From Globodera rostochiensis (taxonomy: Eukaryota; Nematoda; Chromadorea; Rhabditida; Heteroderidae): a stretch of DNA of 64,000 nucleotides. Location: NCBI GenBank assembly GCA_018350325.1, contig JAEVLN010000015.1, forward strand, positions 1,570,008-1,634,007, read 5' to 3'. Of the stretch, positions 39,459 to 51,000 are shown piece after piece (position 1 is the stretch's first letter; each line of letters starts with the position of its first letter). A program made the translations under genes and the position numbers. Below the pieces are notes generated by a model. That model worked only from the letters and a program-made list of their open reading frames with translations, did not search any database and had not been told where the DNA came from.

Positions 39459-42400
39459 TTAATGCCCTCGAGGGTTGTTATGGTCACCGATCAGTAATTC
39501 TTGCACTGTTTGGTCATCAATGTCCTGATGCTGTTCCTCTTCTTCTCCGTCAACCGGCTTATCTCCTCCCGTCACGGGCTCTCCTCTTTCCCTCCGTTTC
39601 TTCAACGCTTCGTCCACGTGGGGATTTGGTTGATCCATCTATGAAAAATGCGAAGTAAATTTTTGTGATGTCAAAAGACTTCCCTATGAACACCCCCCCC
39701 CCGCCCCTAACCCACCTTCAACTCCTCGAAGAACTCGGCACTGTGTGCCGGCGAAGCGCTCCAAAAAATGTGCAGTTTGGGATGGTTTCGAATCAGTAAG
39801 GCGAACAGAGAGCGCAGTTCACGGGCACGCTTGCTGTGTTCTCCCTGCTCAAAGAATGAGAATCCCAAAACCTCTAAAACCCAGCAAAGTTTTTGTATTT
39901 AAGCCTCCCCCCCCCCCCATTTTAATTAAATGTCCATGAACTCGACGACCCACCTGAAACATTCCGATGCAAATGCCCCGTTTATTCTTCACGCGTTCAT
40001 TCGACTCAATGAGCAGAATACATTTACTGTAATGGCGTTGCATCTTAAAGCAAAAGTTGTTCGTTGATTTGTAGGTATTTTGTTTCATGTTTATTAAAAT
40101 CCTTCAAATTCCCCTGGGGTTTGCAGAAATTCGTCATTATGTATAGCATTAAGCCCTGCTGTACCAACCTGTTCGACTTGCTTGAACAGACGTCCATTCA
40201 TCAGCGATTGAGCCAAATCGTCGAGCGATTTCCGTTCTACGCAAATCTGTGGCGAAAGCACATAATCGCCCACTTCCAACGTCGCCGCGTGTAAATCAAT
40301 GCCCCGTCGATACAATGTAATCGGAAGCTCGCTATTGAACTCGCGCATGTCCACCACTACCTGATTGTTTGTGATACGACTTGGCATTATTCGATCGATC
40401 GGATGGATGGTTTATTCGTTTATTGGCTTTATTCGATCGATTGGATGATTGGTTTAATCCGTTTAACAAAAGTGTTAGTGTTCCTGTAAATTTGTACCAA
40501 TGGTCGCAGTTTATCGTCGAAATCCTCGTCGGTGAGCGCTTGCGTAGTGGACACGGCGCGTCTGCGCGAATCCGGCCGGTGCATTGTCAGTCGTCGAAGC
40601 TGCGAGACGCTGTCCCGACTCACATCGAACTCTCGCGGCACCATCAGCACCTAACACAGTAAAAGTTTAGCGGAGATTGAATCGATCATTCCTGTCCCGA
40701 AGACATGGCGACATTTCATTGTGTAAGGTCCTCACCTACCAAACGTATTCTTCCACTGCTTGTCAAATTATAATCAACAACAACAAAAAACGTACGGCCT
40801 GTTCTTTGATCAGCGTTTCAATTGTGTCCGATTCCCGTTGGATGGACGAGAGAAAGCGTTCCTCCTCACTGCTAAGGGCACACACAAACGCGTGAACAGT
40901 CATTAGATGATCTTTATTCACCGCTTTGAAAACCTGAAAAGACGGACGCTATTATCACCAGTGAACAATATTAAAAATTGGTTGTGCCAGAATTCTTCAA
41001 TTGACTGACCTCAACCGTACGTGTTGATGCCAAATCGGCACTGTACAGGATTAGATGCTTGGGTTTCATTGTTTCCAAGCAGTTGATTAGCCGGTAACAG
41101 TTGCTGGTGTTGCACTGCTCCAGAAAAACTAACATTGACTGAAGAGAATTGACTAATGTTGTCGCAGATGAACTATTTGTAACTGACGAATCGAGAAGGT
41201 TCTGCTCGTCAACGGGCAATGGTAGTGCCTTAGAAAAAAGAGGGGGTTGGGAGGTATTCAAAAAGATTGGTACATTCAGAACGAGGGACTCACTTTCTCG
41301 CCAAAATCCGTTGCACTCGAAGTGCTGGGCTCATCACTGCAGTAAGTCAGCAACGGCGCTCTCTCGTCCATATTTCCAGCAACGTAGGCTGCTTCTGTAT
41401 TCCCGTCATCTTACAATTAATGCGTTTTTTGGTGTCCGTACGTTTTGCCTCCGATCATTTTGCCTCCGGTACGTTTTGCCTCCCCAGCTAAAATGGTACG
41501 TTTTGCCTCCCCAGCAAAAATGGACGTTTTGCCTCCTCAGCAAAAATGTTACATTTTGCCAACTCATCAAAAACTTAAATTTCGGTCAATTTCGAACCCC
41601 GGACCCGAATTCGAAGGTTTTTCTATTCCAAAATTTTTTCGGAATCTTTTGACCTCAAAAACATTCAAACACATGCTCAAAATCATTCAAGTAACGTAAC
41701 ATTGCCAAACCGTACCGGAGGCAAAATGATCGGAGGCAAAACGTACCATTTTTGCTGGGGTGGCAAAACGTACCATTTTTGTTGGGGAGGCAAAATGATC
41801 GGAGGCAAAACGTAGTGTAACCCGTTTTTTAGGAAATCTTTTCTTTTCATTGGCGCCCAGGCTATCATTTTTTAACATACACTACACAAATTCGTTTACT
41901 CTGGACTCAACCGGAAACAACAATCGGATCATGAATGCCCTGTTTGTTCTTTTCTTACCCGCTTGTGGCATTTCTTGTTCGTAGAAAGAAGTAAAAGGGT
42001 CTTCCGGAAGCATTCCAGACGGAGTAACCTCTTTGGCCAATGGTAATTTGTCCAACGATGTCTTTGTTAGGTCGTTTACATTCTGGATAACCTTAACAAC
42101 TGCACCTCTGACAAAAAACACTCCAGAAAAACAATATTCAAATAAAATACATCGTTCTTCGGAAATCGTTTGGCAAACGCCTTCGTCACATTGCCATTGT
42201 CTTCAGTTCCCTTTGCCGTCGGCAAAATGCCAAATTGGTCGAGACGAGCCTGTTTGGTGCCGTCGTCCTTTGCCAAAAGCAACTTCTTCCCACGCTTGCG
42301 ATGTTCTCTTGCAACCTCTTTCTGCGCCATTTTTACCAGAGAGCGCAAATCCTGTCGGTCCTTGACAAAACGGCAAAAGTAAAATAAGAAATGGAATAAA

Positions 42401-44931
42401 TTTGACATTCTGTATACGTTCACACCTTTTCGAACAATTGTTGGTCATAATGGGCCACCATCACCGGATTCCACAACGGTCGGATGGGCGGTGCATTCAC
42501 CAGCGATTCCCTTCTGTTCAGCCGTTCAAGCGACCGGGTCAACATCCAAGTGTAGCGATGCTGACCAAATTTTACCTTGAATCACATGGCAATATAATCA
42601 AACAATAATTAATGATAAAAATAGTTACTAAATCGATTAATTGACGAGAAAGATGTTCATTGGAGACAAGGACCAAGACATGTGAGCCTAACAACCTCAA
42701 TGATTAACAAAATCGAATTTTATTTTAGTACCCGAATCTTTCGGAGACATATTGGAGACGATCTCATCAAGTGTAGAGCAAAATGCTGACCATTTAGGGG
42801 GGGCTGAATAAAAACAACAATTTGTGTAAGCAACAAAAAAATGATACCCGAAATCATTCTGTTCCCAAATTCATCTCTGAGAGAGCAGAGAGAATCCACA
42901 TTAGCGAACAAATTAGCAGCCGATTGCGTGAACAGCCACCCGCTGTTGTTTTCCAAAACCTTAAAGTAATTAAATATATTCAGAGCTATAATGAAGGGTT
43001 CTCTTTACGCCTCCTCCCACCCGCAGAAAATTACTCAGCCCAAACTCGAGTATTGAATCGACTCCTACGGCTCTAATTTTAACGATAGCTCAACTCCTAT
43101 GCGCTCGCTCAATTATTGGCAAAAATTGACACATCAATTAAAACCGAGACAGTTCACTCACTCACTTCTTTGTCACTCCTAATGTATTTTAAAAATTGAA
43201 GAGCATTGCTTGGGTCCAAGTCCTCCACCTGGAAACAGAATTCAACAATTCGAAATTGCTCTTAATTTTTTACTTTATGAAAAAGTGCTCGCAACGTGCG
43301 CAGATCGGCAACCAAACGTTGCTGCCTGTCTGTTAGCACAGCGTCTCGACGTCGCAAATCCAACTCGAGTTTGGTGGGTCTCAATGTTGCGGACGGAGCT
43401 AATATTTCGGATTCGGTTTCAGACTAAATTATTTAATTTATTCAACCAACTTCATGTCTTGCCCTGCTCACAATTAGCAAATCCACTCACATCCACTCCC
43501 TTCGTGCACTGCTTCAACTCCCGGACACAAGTGCCGATGATGTCACGAAGATTAGCTTGCACTTTTCGCTGCATGTTCGTTAATTGGATTGTAGTTTTCA
43601 CAAATTGTTGCTAAAATGGTAGAAACAAAAAATCTAAATTTGCATTTTTCGTTGCATGTTCGTTAATTGAATTGTCTTTTTCACAAATTTGTTGCTATAA
43701 AATGGGAAAAAATCACAATAGAGACTTACCGGTTTGTCGCTGTCCAAACAGTCTTTGACTGCTGCGTAAAAACGCGGAAGAACGACAACTCGCTTCACGT
43801 AAAGTAGGCTAACCAGTCGTTGCAGTTGACCGAGTCCGTCGCCGGCAATTTGCACACAATTGTCCGAGAAGGCCTTAATTATACTAGTACTAATTGAGAA
43901 TCAATGCGCAATATTTTTTTTTTTTGTAGATGAACAAAGTAATCCAAATTATTCCGAAAAGCCCCTCCGGCTGGCTACAAATTGGTTTTATTTAAAAAAA
44001 TCGCACTTTGACAAAGCCATGACACTTCTTCTCTCGAAACAATCTCAAAACGAATGACTCCTGGAATCCATAAAGAACTCTAAAATTTAGAAAAATTAGT
44101 TTTGATTTTAATTGTATAACGAACTCCTTACTCATGAGCCCTAAAAACGAGTATTCCAATAACGCAGTCGAACGGCACTCTGTTAGTGAGCAAATCGACC
44201 ATGAGTATCCGGGACGTGACGAATTGTACACCACCAGAACGATAAATATCCTCTCTAAATTCAATTTAGAAATCCAGAACAAAGATTTTTAAAAACCGGT
44301 TACGTGAAGCCACATCCGCAGTTATTAGTTTGGGAGGACACTCCGGGTTCAAAATACGTAACCTCTCAAGAAAAAAATGCTGGAAATTGGGATGTTTTAA
44401 GCTTTTTAGGAATTGGAGGTCCAAAAAATTTTTTTTTGTAAGATTTTAACGATATTTGTTAAAAAAATTATCCAAAATTACGATTTTTGCAAACAGAAAG
44501 GTTCCTCTTATGGTTTTTTTCTCAAATTTTACGCCCCTGTCAAGGCAAGGTCCAGACTTACTTCATCATCTGGAGTTGTATTTAAGACGAGCACCGTAAA
44601 ATTTGAGTCACTGTATAAATGGAGGTGATTGAAGAAGATTCGCTCCAAGCCTAGCCCTCTGAAAGTTAAATCAAAATATTTATGAAAACTATGGAGCTAT
44701 TTATTCTAATTAATAATCTTTTGGACTCATCCCGAACAGAGATAAAAATCTCCTAATGGTTTTTAAGCTCTCAATTCTTCGGAGACTTGAAAACTAAGAA
44801 AATGATGGATAGTTTACTGCTCATTACTTTGCTGTAATAAAAAGAACATCGTCGATAAATGTGTCGATCATAAGATCTTGCTCGTATTGGAGCAAAGGAA
44901 GTCGGTTGTCTTCAAGGTTTGCGGGTTCCAT
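39459..44931 (-). CDS. xpf-1: XPF/ERCC4 structure-specific endonuclease
   Basis: About 22 exons: 44931-44828, 44658-44562, 44379-44297, 44254-44132, 44079-44007, 43873-43730, 43610-43491, 43423-43274, 43228-43166, 42959-42848, 42803-42709, 42575-42426, 42360-about 42179, 42107-41959, 41394-41294, 41228-41010, 40933-40796, 40650-40498, 40360-40169, 40043-39954, 39847-39716, 39638-39459; about 949 residues. The helicase-like half (1-480) shows [25 protein letters not shown] and GILVFRAHE. The nuclease domain (753-890) has [20 protein letters not shown] and the catalytic VERKSLDDL (ERK-x3-D). With ERCC1, XPF cuts 5' of lesions in excision and crosslink repair. After FFEELK the protein ends in a 59-residue charged tail; the usual double helix-hairpin-helix that pairs with ERCC1 is not visible. 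The 42179/42107 junction is uncertain. Confidence 0.95.
41440..41830. mobile_element. fold-back element in an XPF intron
   Basis: Two arms built of repeats of ACGTTTTGCCTCC, CGATCATTTTGCCTCC and GGTACGTTTTGCC lie in inverse orientation at about 41440-41550 and 41706-41820. A central AT-rich 150-nt spacer contains CGAACCCCGGACCCGAATTC, shared in part with 47670. No transposase frame. Confidence 0.8.
43633..43699 (-). pseudogene. decayed duplicate of an XPF exon start
   Basis: About 60 nt, including a TTTTATAG acceptor-like end, match the start of the true exon at 43610 (CAACAA-TTTGTGAAA through CAATTAACGAACATGCA). A one-base insertion shifts the frame and the copy ends in TAG. It lies in the intron directly upstream of the real exon. 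Confidence 0.8.
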
Positions 44932-45163
44932 CAGCTCAAAATAATGTGCCTGCCTATATGCATATGTCGGCGTATATTTGAATATTAGGATTCGAATTTT
45001 TTCCTAGCCAAATTAGGCAATAAAAAAATTTCATTTTTTAAGGATAAAATTTCATTCAAATGTAACAATAAATGCAGTTGCACACGAAATATTAAAATGC
45101 AATTTTTCAACAAATTAAAAGTTAAATCGAGATTGACCAGGGCCCGATCCTTTCGATAAAGCT
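44932..45163. other. short spacer upstream of XPF
   Basis: AT-rich, 230 nt between the 3' end of the Glu/Lys-rich gene and the XPF ATG, same strand. This spacing would suit an operon, but no clear acceptor was identified before the XPF start. Confidence 0.4.
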
Positions 45164-46589
45164 TCATTCATTCATCCATTCATCACTATCAGTCCAAAAG
45201 GAGTCGTCATCGTCGTAGTCAGTATCCATCGTCTAAAAAAGGGTATATTTATGCGCTCTCGGGAAACGAAATACACATTATCAGGCCATATACAGGGGGA
45301 TATGGTTATTCAACAGCAAAAAAAGGGCAAACTTTTCGAAAGACCCCCCCCCCCCGAAAATGTTTTCGAAGTTACGGCCAAAAAGTAGAAACGGCGTGGA
45401 TGCGCGCACCTTGTTGAACATGGCCTCCTCCTTCTTCTTTTTCTTTTCAACTCCCTCATCCTCCTTGGCCTTCCTCTTCTTATCATCTTGCTCGACGAGC
45501 TTCTTCTCTTCCTCCAACTTCTTCTCCGTGACCTTCTTTTTCTTCTTACGCGCATTCTCCCCTTCCTCCTTCTTACGCTCCTCTTCCTCCTCTTTCTTCA
45601 ACTTCTTGTGTTCCTCCTCTTCTTTCTTCTTCTTACGTCCCTCCTCTTCTTCCTTCTCCTTACGCTGCTCCTCCTCTTCTTCCTTCCTCTTACGCTGCTC
45701 ATCCTCTTCCTTCCTCTTACGCTGCTCATCCTCTTCCTTCCTCTTACGCCGCTCCTCTTCCGTCTTCTTGCGTTCCTCCTCCTCTTCCTTCTTCTTACGC
45801 CGCTCCTCTTCCTTTTTCTTGCGCTGCCCCTCTTCCGTCTTCTTGCGTTCCTCCTCCTCTTCCTTCTTCTTACGCCGCTCTTCCTCTTCCTTCTTCTTGC
45901 GTTCGGCCTTTTCCTCCAGCTTCTTCCGTGCTTCCTCCATCTGACGGCGTTTCCGGTCAACAATCCGTTGTTTTGTGCCCGAAATTTGCTCCTGCAGAGA
46001 GAAGTATTCGTTCCCCAGACGGTCCGTCTCCAAATCGATGGCCTCAATTGCGTTGCGCAAGCGTTGCACCATATTCTGATGGGCTTTCGAGTCGAAATTG
46101 TTCGATAACACTGAAAATTAACGGAATGAAAAGGTTATATCTTCCATCAGCAAACCGTGCATAAATTACCTATGGTTTGGCCAGTCTGATTCCCTTTTTG
46201 TGCCCTTTTTTAAATTTGAAAGTGCGGACAAAGAAAAGAAAAGTACCGACTATTTTAAGATTAGAAGCCATTCCCAACCTGCAGCCGTGATTTCTGACGC
46301 TTCGCCGTGCAACAGTCCGTCAACCTTTCGCACGGAGAGGCCAATGCTCTCCTCTTGCTCCAGTTGCATTTTCTTCAGTTGCAGCAACTCATTTGGTTTT
46401 TCTAGAAAAATCATAAACTTCAAGATTTATGACAATTTTGGAATTCGGTACTTCTACATGCAAAAAAAAAACTTTTTTTTTTTTACTAAATTTAATTCGT
46501 CCTTAAAAACAACACTAAAAAATTGCCGCCGACGAACCGTCAACAAACGAAGTGACGATGGTTTCCATTGTGGTCCATCCGGAAGCCAT
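45164..46589 (-). CDS. Glu/Lys/Arg-rich coiled-coil protein, family not recognised
   Basis: Five exons, 46589-46538, 46401-46279, 46193-46170, 46110-45410 and 45232-45164, give 322 residues with consistent phases. Residues 1-130 look like ordinary globular or helical sequence (ESIGLSVRKVDGLLHGE, MVQRLRNAIEAIDLETDRLG). From about 130 to 290 the protein is an almost pure run of EEE/KKK/RKR blocks, a predicted single alpha helix or coiled coil, and the last exon encodes an acidic Asp-rich tail ending EWMNE. The nucleotide repeat behind the helix makes five other frames open as well. The non-repetitive N-terminus did not remind me of a named family. The repeat length probably varies between individuals. 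Confidence 0.75.
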
Positions 46590-46787
46590 CAATAGGTCGT
46601 GGGTCGACAGACGCAGGCTGACTTCTTTACAGAGACTTTCTACGTTATTCATTATGTTCAATTTTTGAGCTTAAAGGTACATCAAAAGTTGACAGGTCAT
46701 GGGGGAGAGGGGTAGGTATCTAATTTATCGAAAAATTGTTCGAATTCGGGATTCAAATTAGTCGATACGGTGTTCAGATTCGGATTC

Positions 46788-46935
46788 TACTACCTCAAAA
46801 ACTCCTAGAAACATGCTTTCTTAGCTTTGAGACAAAAATTTCTTGGTGAACGGCATTTTTACTGCCAACTGGCGCCTGAGCTAATTCCTTTAAATTAAAT
46901 TGGATTGCTAACTAATTTGTAAGCGCTAAACTTTT
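46788..46935. repeat. dispersed repeat, copy 2 (inverted relative to 33586-33720)
   Basis: Reverse complement of the 33586 copy with moderate divergence; shared core CATTTTTACTGCCAACT and ATGCTTTCTTAGCTTTGAG. Confidence 0.65.
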
Positions 46936-47146
46936 ATTATTACAGCATCCTAAGCCAAAGTGCTTTCGAAATACGAACGGCGAGTATTCAACTCATTTTT
47001 TTAAGTTATTTTGTGAGAACAAGAGAAAACAAAACCTAAAAAAACGAGTTGATGTGTTACCCTTTCCGGCACTAAGCTTATTTAATTTAATTAGCTAACA
47101 AAAATTTTGGTTTCAAACTTCGGCGCCGAAACGATTGGGCCCGTGT

Positions 47147-47525
47147 CCGGACAAGTCGGCTACGGACAACTCGGCTACGGACGACTTTTTTTTGTTACAA
47201 CTTTTTTCAGACTACTCAAAATGATTAGCTTTCTTTTGTAATATTACTCAGCTCAACGAGAGCTTTCGATTGATAGTAATTTCTTCTGATTCTGTTGGCT
47301 TGCAAAAAAGTTAGAACTTGAAAAACAGTTCATCTCCTATAAAGTCGGCCTTTCCTGTCCTAACTTTGGTTATGCTCAAGCTAGCTAGTTGTAATTAGTA
47401 TCAATCGAAAGCTCTCGTTGAGCTGAGTAATATTACAAAAGAAAGCTAAGCATTTAGAGTAGTTTGAAAAAAGTTGTAACAAAAAAAAGTCGCCAGTAGC
47501 CGAGTTGTCCGTAGCCGAGTCAGCA
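47147..47525. mobile_element. fold-back (MITE-like) element
   Basis: Arms at about 47147-47283 and 47392-47525 are nearly perfect inverted copies, for example CTCAACGAGAGCTTTCGATTG on one side and CAATCGAAAGCTCTCGTTGAG on the other. The outer ends carry tandem CGGCTACGGACAACT motifs. The central loop of about 110 nt is non-coding. A non-autonomous DNA transposon is the likeliest explanation. Confidence 0.85.
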
Positions 47526-47654
47526 CCACGCCATTGGGCCAAACTGAACTCGACCGATATTTGCAGTGAAACGTAACGCCAAAAGGTTATTTGATTAATT
47601 AGCTGATCATCAAACAAAATTTTTATCCGAAAATGCATGAATCCACCAATCCGA

Positions 47655-47795
47655 ATTTTCGTTTCGACCCTCGGATCCGAATTCGAACATCTTTGGATGA
47701 TTTTGAGGCCAAAATTAATTTTTTGGAAAATTTTGAATTTTCAAAAAATTGTTCGAATTCCGGTTCGGGGTCGAAATGGAGGTCAGATTCGGATT
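47655..47795. repeat. small inverted repeat
   Basis: TTTCGACCCTCGGATCCGAATTCGAA at the left is mirrored by TTCGAATTCCGGTTCGGGGTCGAAA at the right around an AT-rich loop. Related sequence occurs inside the XPF intron element near 41585. Confidence 0.6.
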
Positions 47796-48005
47796 TTACG
47801 CCCCGGTATACCTTTGTTAAGCACAATATAATTTAATCTTTTTGAGTGAAGAAATTAAATCTTGAAAACCCAGAAAAGTGGCCATTTTGATATACGCGCA
47901 CTGCTTTATTTATTTGTTCAGACAGTATCTCCGTGAAGTTACGATGTATACTGGTCCCAATATATGGTCTTGATTTTTCAGATGTCCAACACCTAACTTT
48001 AACTA

Positions 48006-48015
48006 ACATTATCAG
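48006..48015 (+). promoter_or_regulatory. probable spliced-leader acceptor of patr-1
   Basis: ACATTATCAG ends 9 nt before the ATG at 48025, with no coding exon visible upstream. Confidence 0.5.
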
Positions 48016-48024
48016 TCCGGATTA

Positions 48025-51000
48025 ATGGATGGTTTACTACCATTCTTCCCAGAATCTACAGCCTCTCCTGATTTACAAGTGTTAGGTTTCGCTGTAGGCG
48101 CAGAAAGTGAAAGTGGAAAGTCAATTCCTGATGAAGAACTCTATGATGCAGTAAACGATGAAACATTTGGTGCTGATATCACTTCAATTGCCACCAATGC
48201 CGATGATTTAGAGGAATTCTCTACAAGGGTACTTTTGAATAATGTTGCAAACAGTGTCAATTGTCAAGAGAACGGTATTGTAGTTTTTACAATCAGGCAC
48301 GTATATGCCTCTCCCCAATTTTTTTTGACAAAAAAACAAATGGACTTTGTTTTGTGATTTAAAATCGGACGTTTTCTTTTAACTCCACGCCCAGCTCAAA
48401 TTCCTCGATGTTTCATACATTTTCATGACAGCGCGTTTGGAGTTGCTGAAAAAGACGTCATAAGCTAATCACACTATTAAGACGGCCAATCTCGCACTGT
48501 TCGATGAGTCTTGTTCTGTCCAGTTACCTGATCCCAGCCAAATACCAATTCCACCATCGTTTACTGACCTGGAAAGTGATAAAGTGAGTTGAAACGTTTG
48601 AGCCCTCCGAGCCATGCGAAATTTTTTTGAAAAGTAATGTACCTATCTTCATTGCATTTTCGACAAATTATTATAAAATTTAAAGCTGAATCTTTATTTT
48701 TTAAAATACACCCTCAATTTGAATTAAATCAAAAAAAAACACTCAGTTCAATGCAAACGGAACCGCCCAATCTGTCTCGTCATCATCAATATGGGGCAGT
48801 GGCAGTTTTAATGGCATTCACTCATTGGCAAAGAATTATGCAGGAACTCTCAGAACTGTATTTTTTTATTTCATTTTTTATTCAACAAATATGAAAATTA
48901 GGAATGCCAAAATGTGTTTCGGGAAGTGCAGAAAAAGCAGCTGCAACAGATGTTGGATGCTGGATTTTCTTCCATCAATCAGCAGTTTGTCGATGGGACG
49001 TCTCGTTCCGCGTCCGCAAACCCTCCATCCGTCGCAAACGTTTTCATTGAGCAGCAACAGAGGCGTCTGCCCAAAATGCCAGTTTCGACTGCTTCGAGTC
49101 AGGGAGGGGCTCTCAGTGTGGAGGAATTGGAACGTCGCATGCTTATGGAAGTCTCGGCCAATACGCAAGTTCAAAAGGAGCAACGCGACTCGCCCGTTTC
49201 TGCCGAACGAACTTCAATTCCAACGGCAGGGTCTTTTTGCATCCCACCTGACCAGGTTATTAGTTACCTATTCTACGCCGGATTGCTTGATTCAAAAGCC
49301 ACCATTTTTTAAAAATGAAAATTAGCCTTTTGATTACTTACAGTCAAAAGTCCAGCAGAACGTCGTTTCCTCAATGCGGACCTCGCAAAAGTCTGTTCCC
49401 GGGGGAGTGCCTTCAATGAGTGCTTCGCCCATGCATCTTCCGCACCCTCAGCAGTTGATGCAACTGAACCACTTGATGCAACACTACCAAATGGCACTGG
49501 CTGCAGCTGCAGCAAACGGGTTTCCACCGCCGCCACTTCCTCCGCTGCCCTTTTTCCCGCATCCTTCGGCGATGCCGCCTATTGCTGCCGTCACTCCTCA
49601 AACACCAATTTCACAAGCTTTTTTTAAAGATGTGGAACCCCAGGTTAATGCGATTTATTGTGAAATATACGCTTTAAACAGTGCCAGGATGGTAGAGCCT
49701 CATCCGCAAGTTTCATCTCTCACATGCCGTCGTCAAGAACGCCAGTCCCTTTTCCGATGCAATCAACAGCCGCGTACCTGAACCAGCAGCATCCACACCC
49801 CAGCACAGCAGAGACAATGCCACAGCTTTCAATGGTACGTTGAGCAGAATGGGTTCATCTACGGCTTGGTTTTGGAAGTGAAAGATTTGTCTATTCTGTG
49901 GAATCATCGGAAAAAAAGAACCTTGTAAAATGTTTTTAGGTTCCCTCTTCTCTTCATCCACGAACAGAACGAAGTCGCCGCCAGCGATTGAGCGGACTTC
50001 CCTCTGAAAAGACAATATCCGATTTTGCGCTTGATCCTTATGCTGGCTTTATGTCGACAAAGGAGCGTGAATGGCTCATTAAAATACACATAATTCAATG
50101 CCTCGGAAGTGGTATTTGCACTAACTTTCCCCGGATTGTTCTGATTATTTGATGCAATTTAGGTGATCCCGTCGAAGACGATTACTATTACACGGTTAGT
50201 TTTCCCCGTCTTCTATTGTGTTGTTGTTACTTTTAATTTGACTTTTAGATGTGGAAGCAACAAAATGTACTGCAAAAAGCTCCCGAACCGTGGAAAACCA
50301 GAGAAAAGCCCAAGTATTACAAGTTTGAGGCCACATTTCCATCCATGGGATACATCGCACCTTCATTTCTCGGATCGCTCGGGAAACCCATTCACTCCAC
50401 TACAAGTCAGCCAAGACAGGTTCATGTTTGCCGAAGATGGGCACTTAGGAGCATTTTGCTTGGGGAATATATTCTTTTTTCTCTTTTCATTTCATTTTAA
50501 GATAATCGAGGTGAATAGCGATAACACTGAGGACGGTTCTGTTAAAAACCGACAAAAACGTTTGCGAGCCGTTCTGATGAAGATTGAGAATGGCGCATTG
50601 GCACTTCTGGACTGTCGCAGCATTCAGCGGAAGTTGCGCTTTTTTGAGGAAACGTGCATCACTCAGTTTTTGGACAAGAACGAAATGTGAGCTCAACCGA
50701 TTATACAGGAAGAATCTGGCATTTTCTTTTGTGTCTTTTATAGCCGGAAAAGTGGCTTCGACTTAAGCCTCGTTTGAAATTTGAGTCTGAACTATTTTCT
50801 TGATATGGGGAAAACAAATAAAACACCTTTCTAATGTTTTAATGCTTTTTTTTATTTGTTGTCATTAAGCACTGGCCGGACTTCTCGTTTTGCGGACAAT
50901 TTGGCCCAAGTGGACGCTTCGCTTTTTAGCGCCGATTCCTTGCCGACGGTCATGCTCATCCAAAAGGGTCGCTTCGTTCTCTACGACTGGCTGAAGTTCT

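Larger units (their letters stand above)
46590..48005. other. repeat-dominated intergenic region
   Basis: Contains a dispersed repeat copy (46788-46935), a fold-back element (47147-47525) and a smaller inverted repeat (47655-47795). No protein-coding exon is supported. Confidence 0.7.

Noticed and set aside
45360..46108. Two long plus-strand frames rich in Ser/Phe or Leu
   Set aside because: Antisense of the Glu/Lys-rich exon; composition is dictated by the purine tract.
50760..50790. Extra PAT1 exon after a TTTTATAG site near 50743
   Set aside because: Skipping it joins 50686 to 50870 in the correct phase (codon ATC); including it gives a quick stop.
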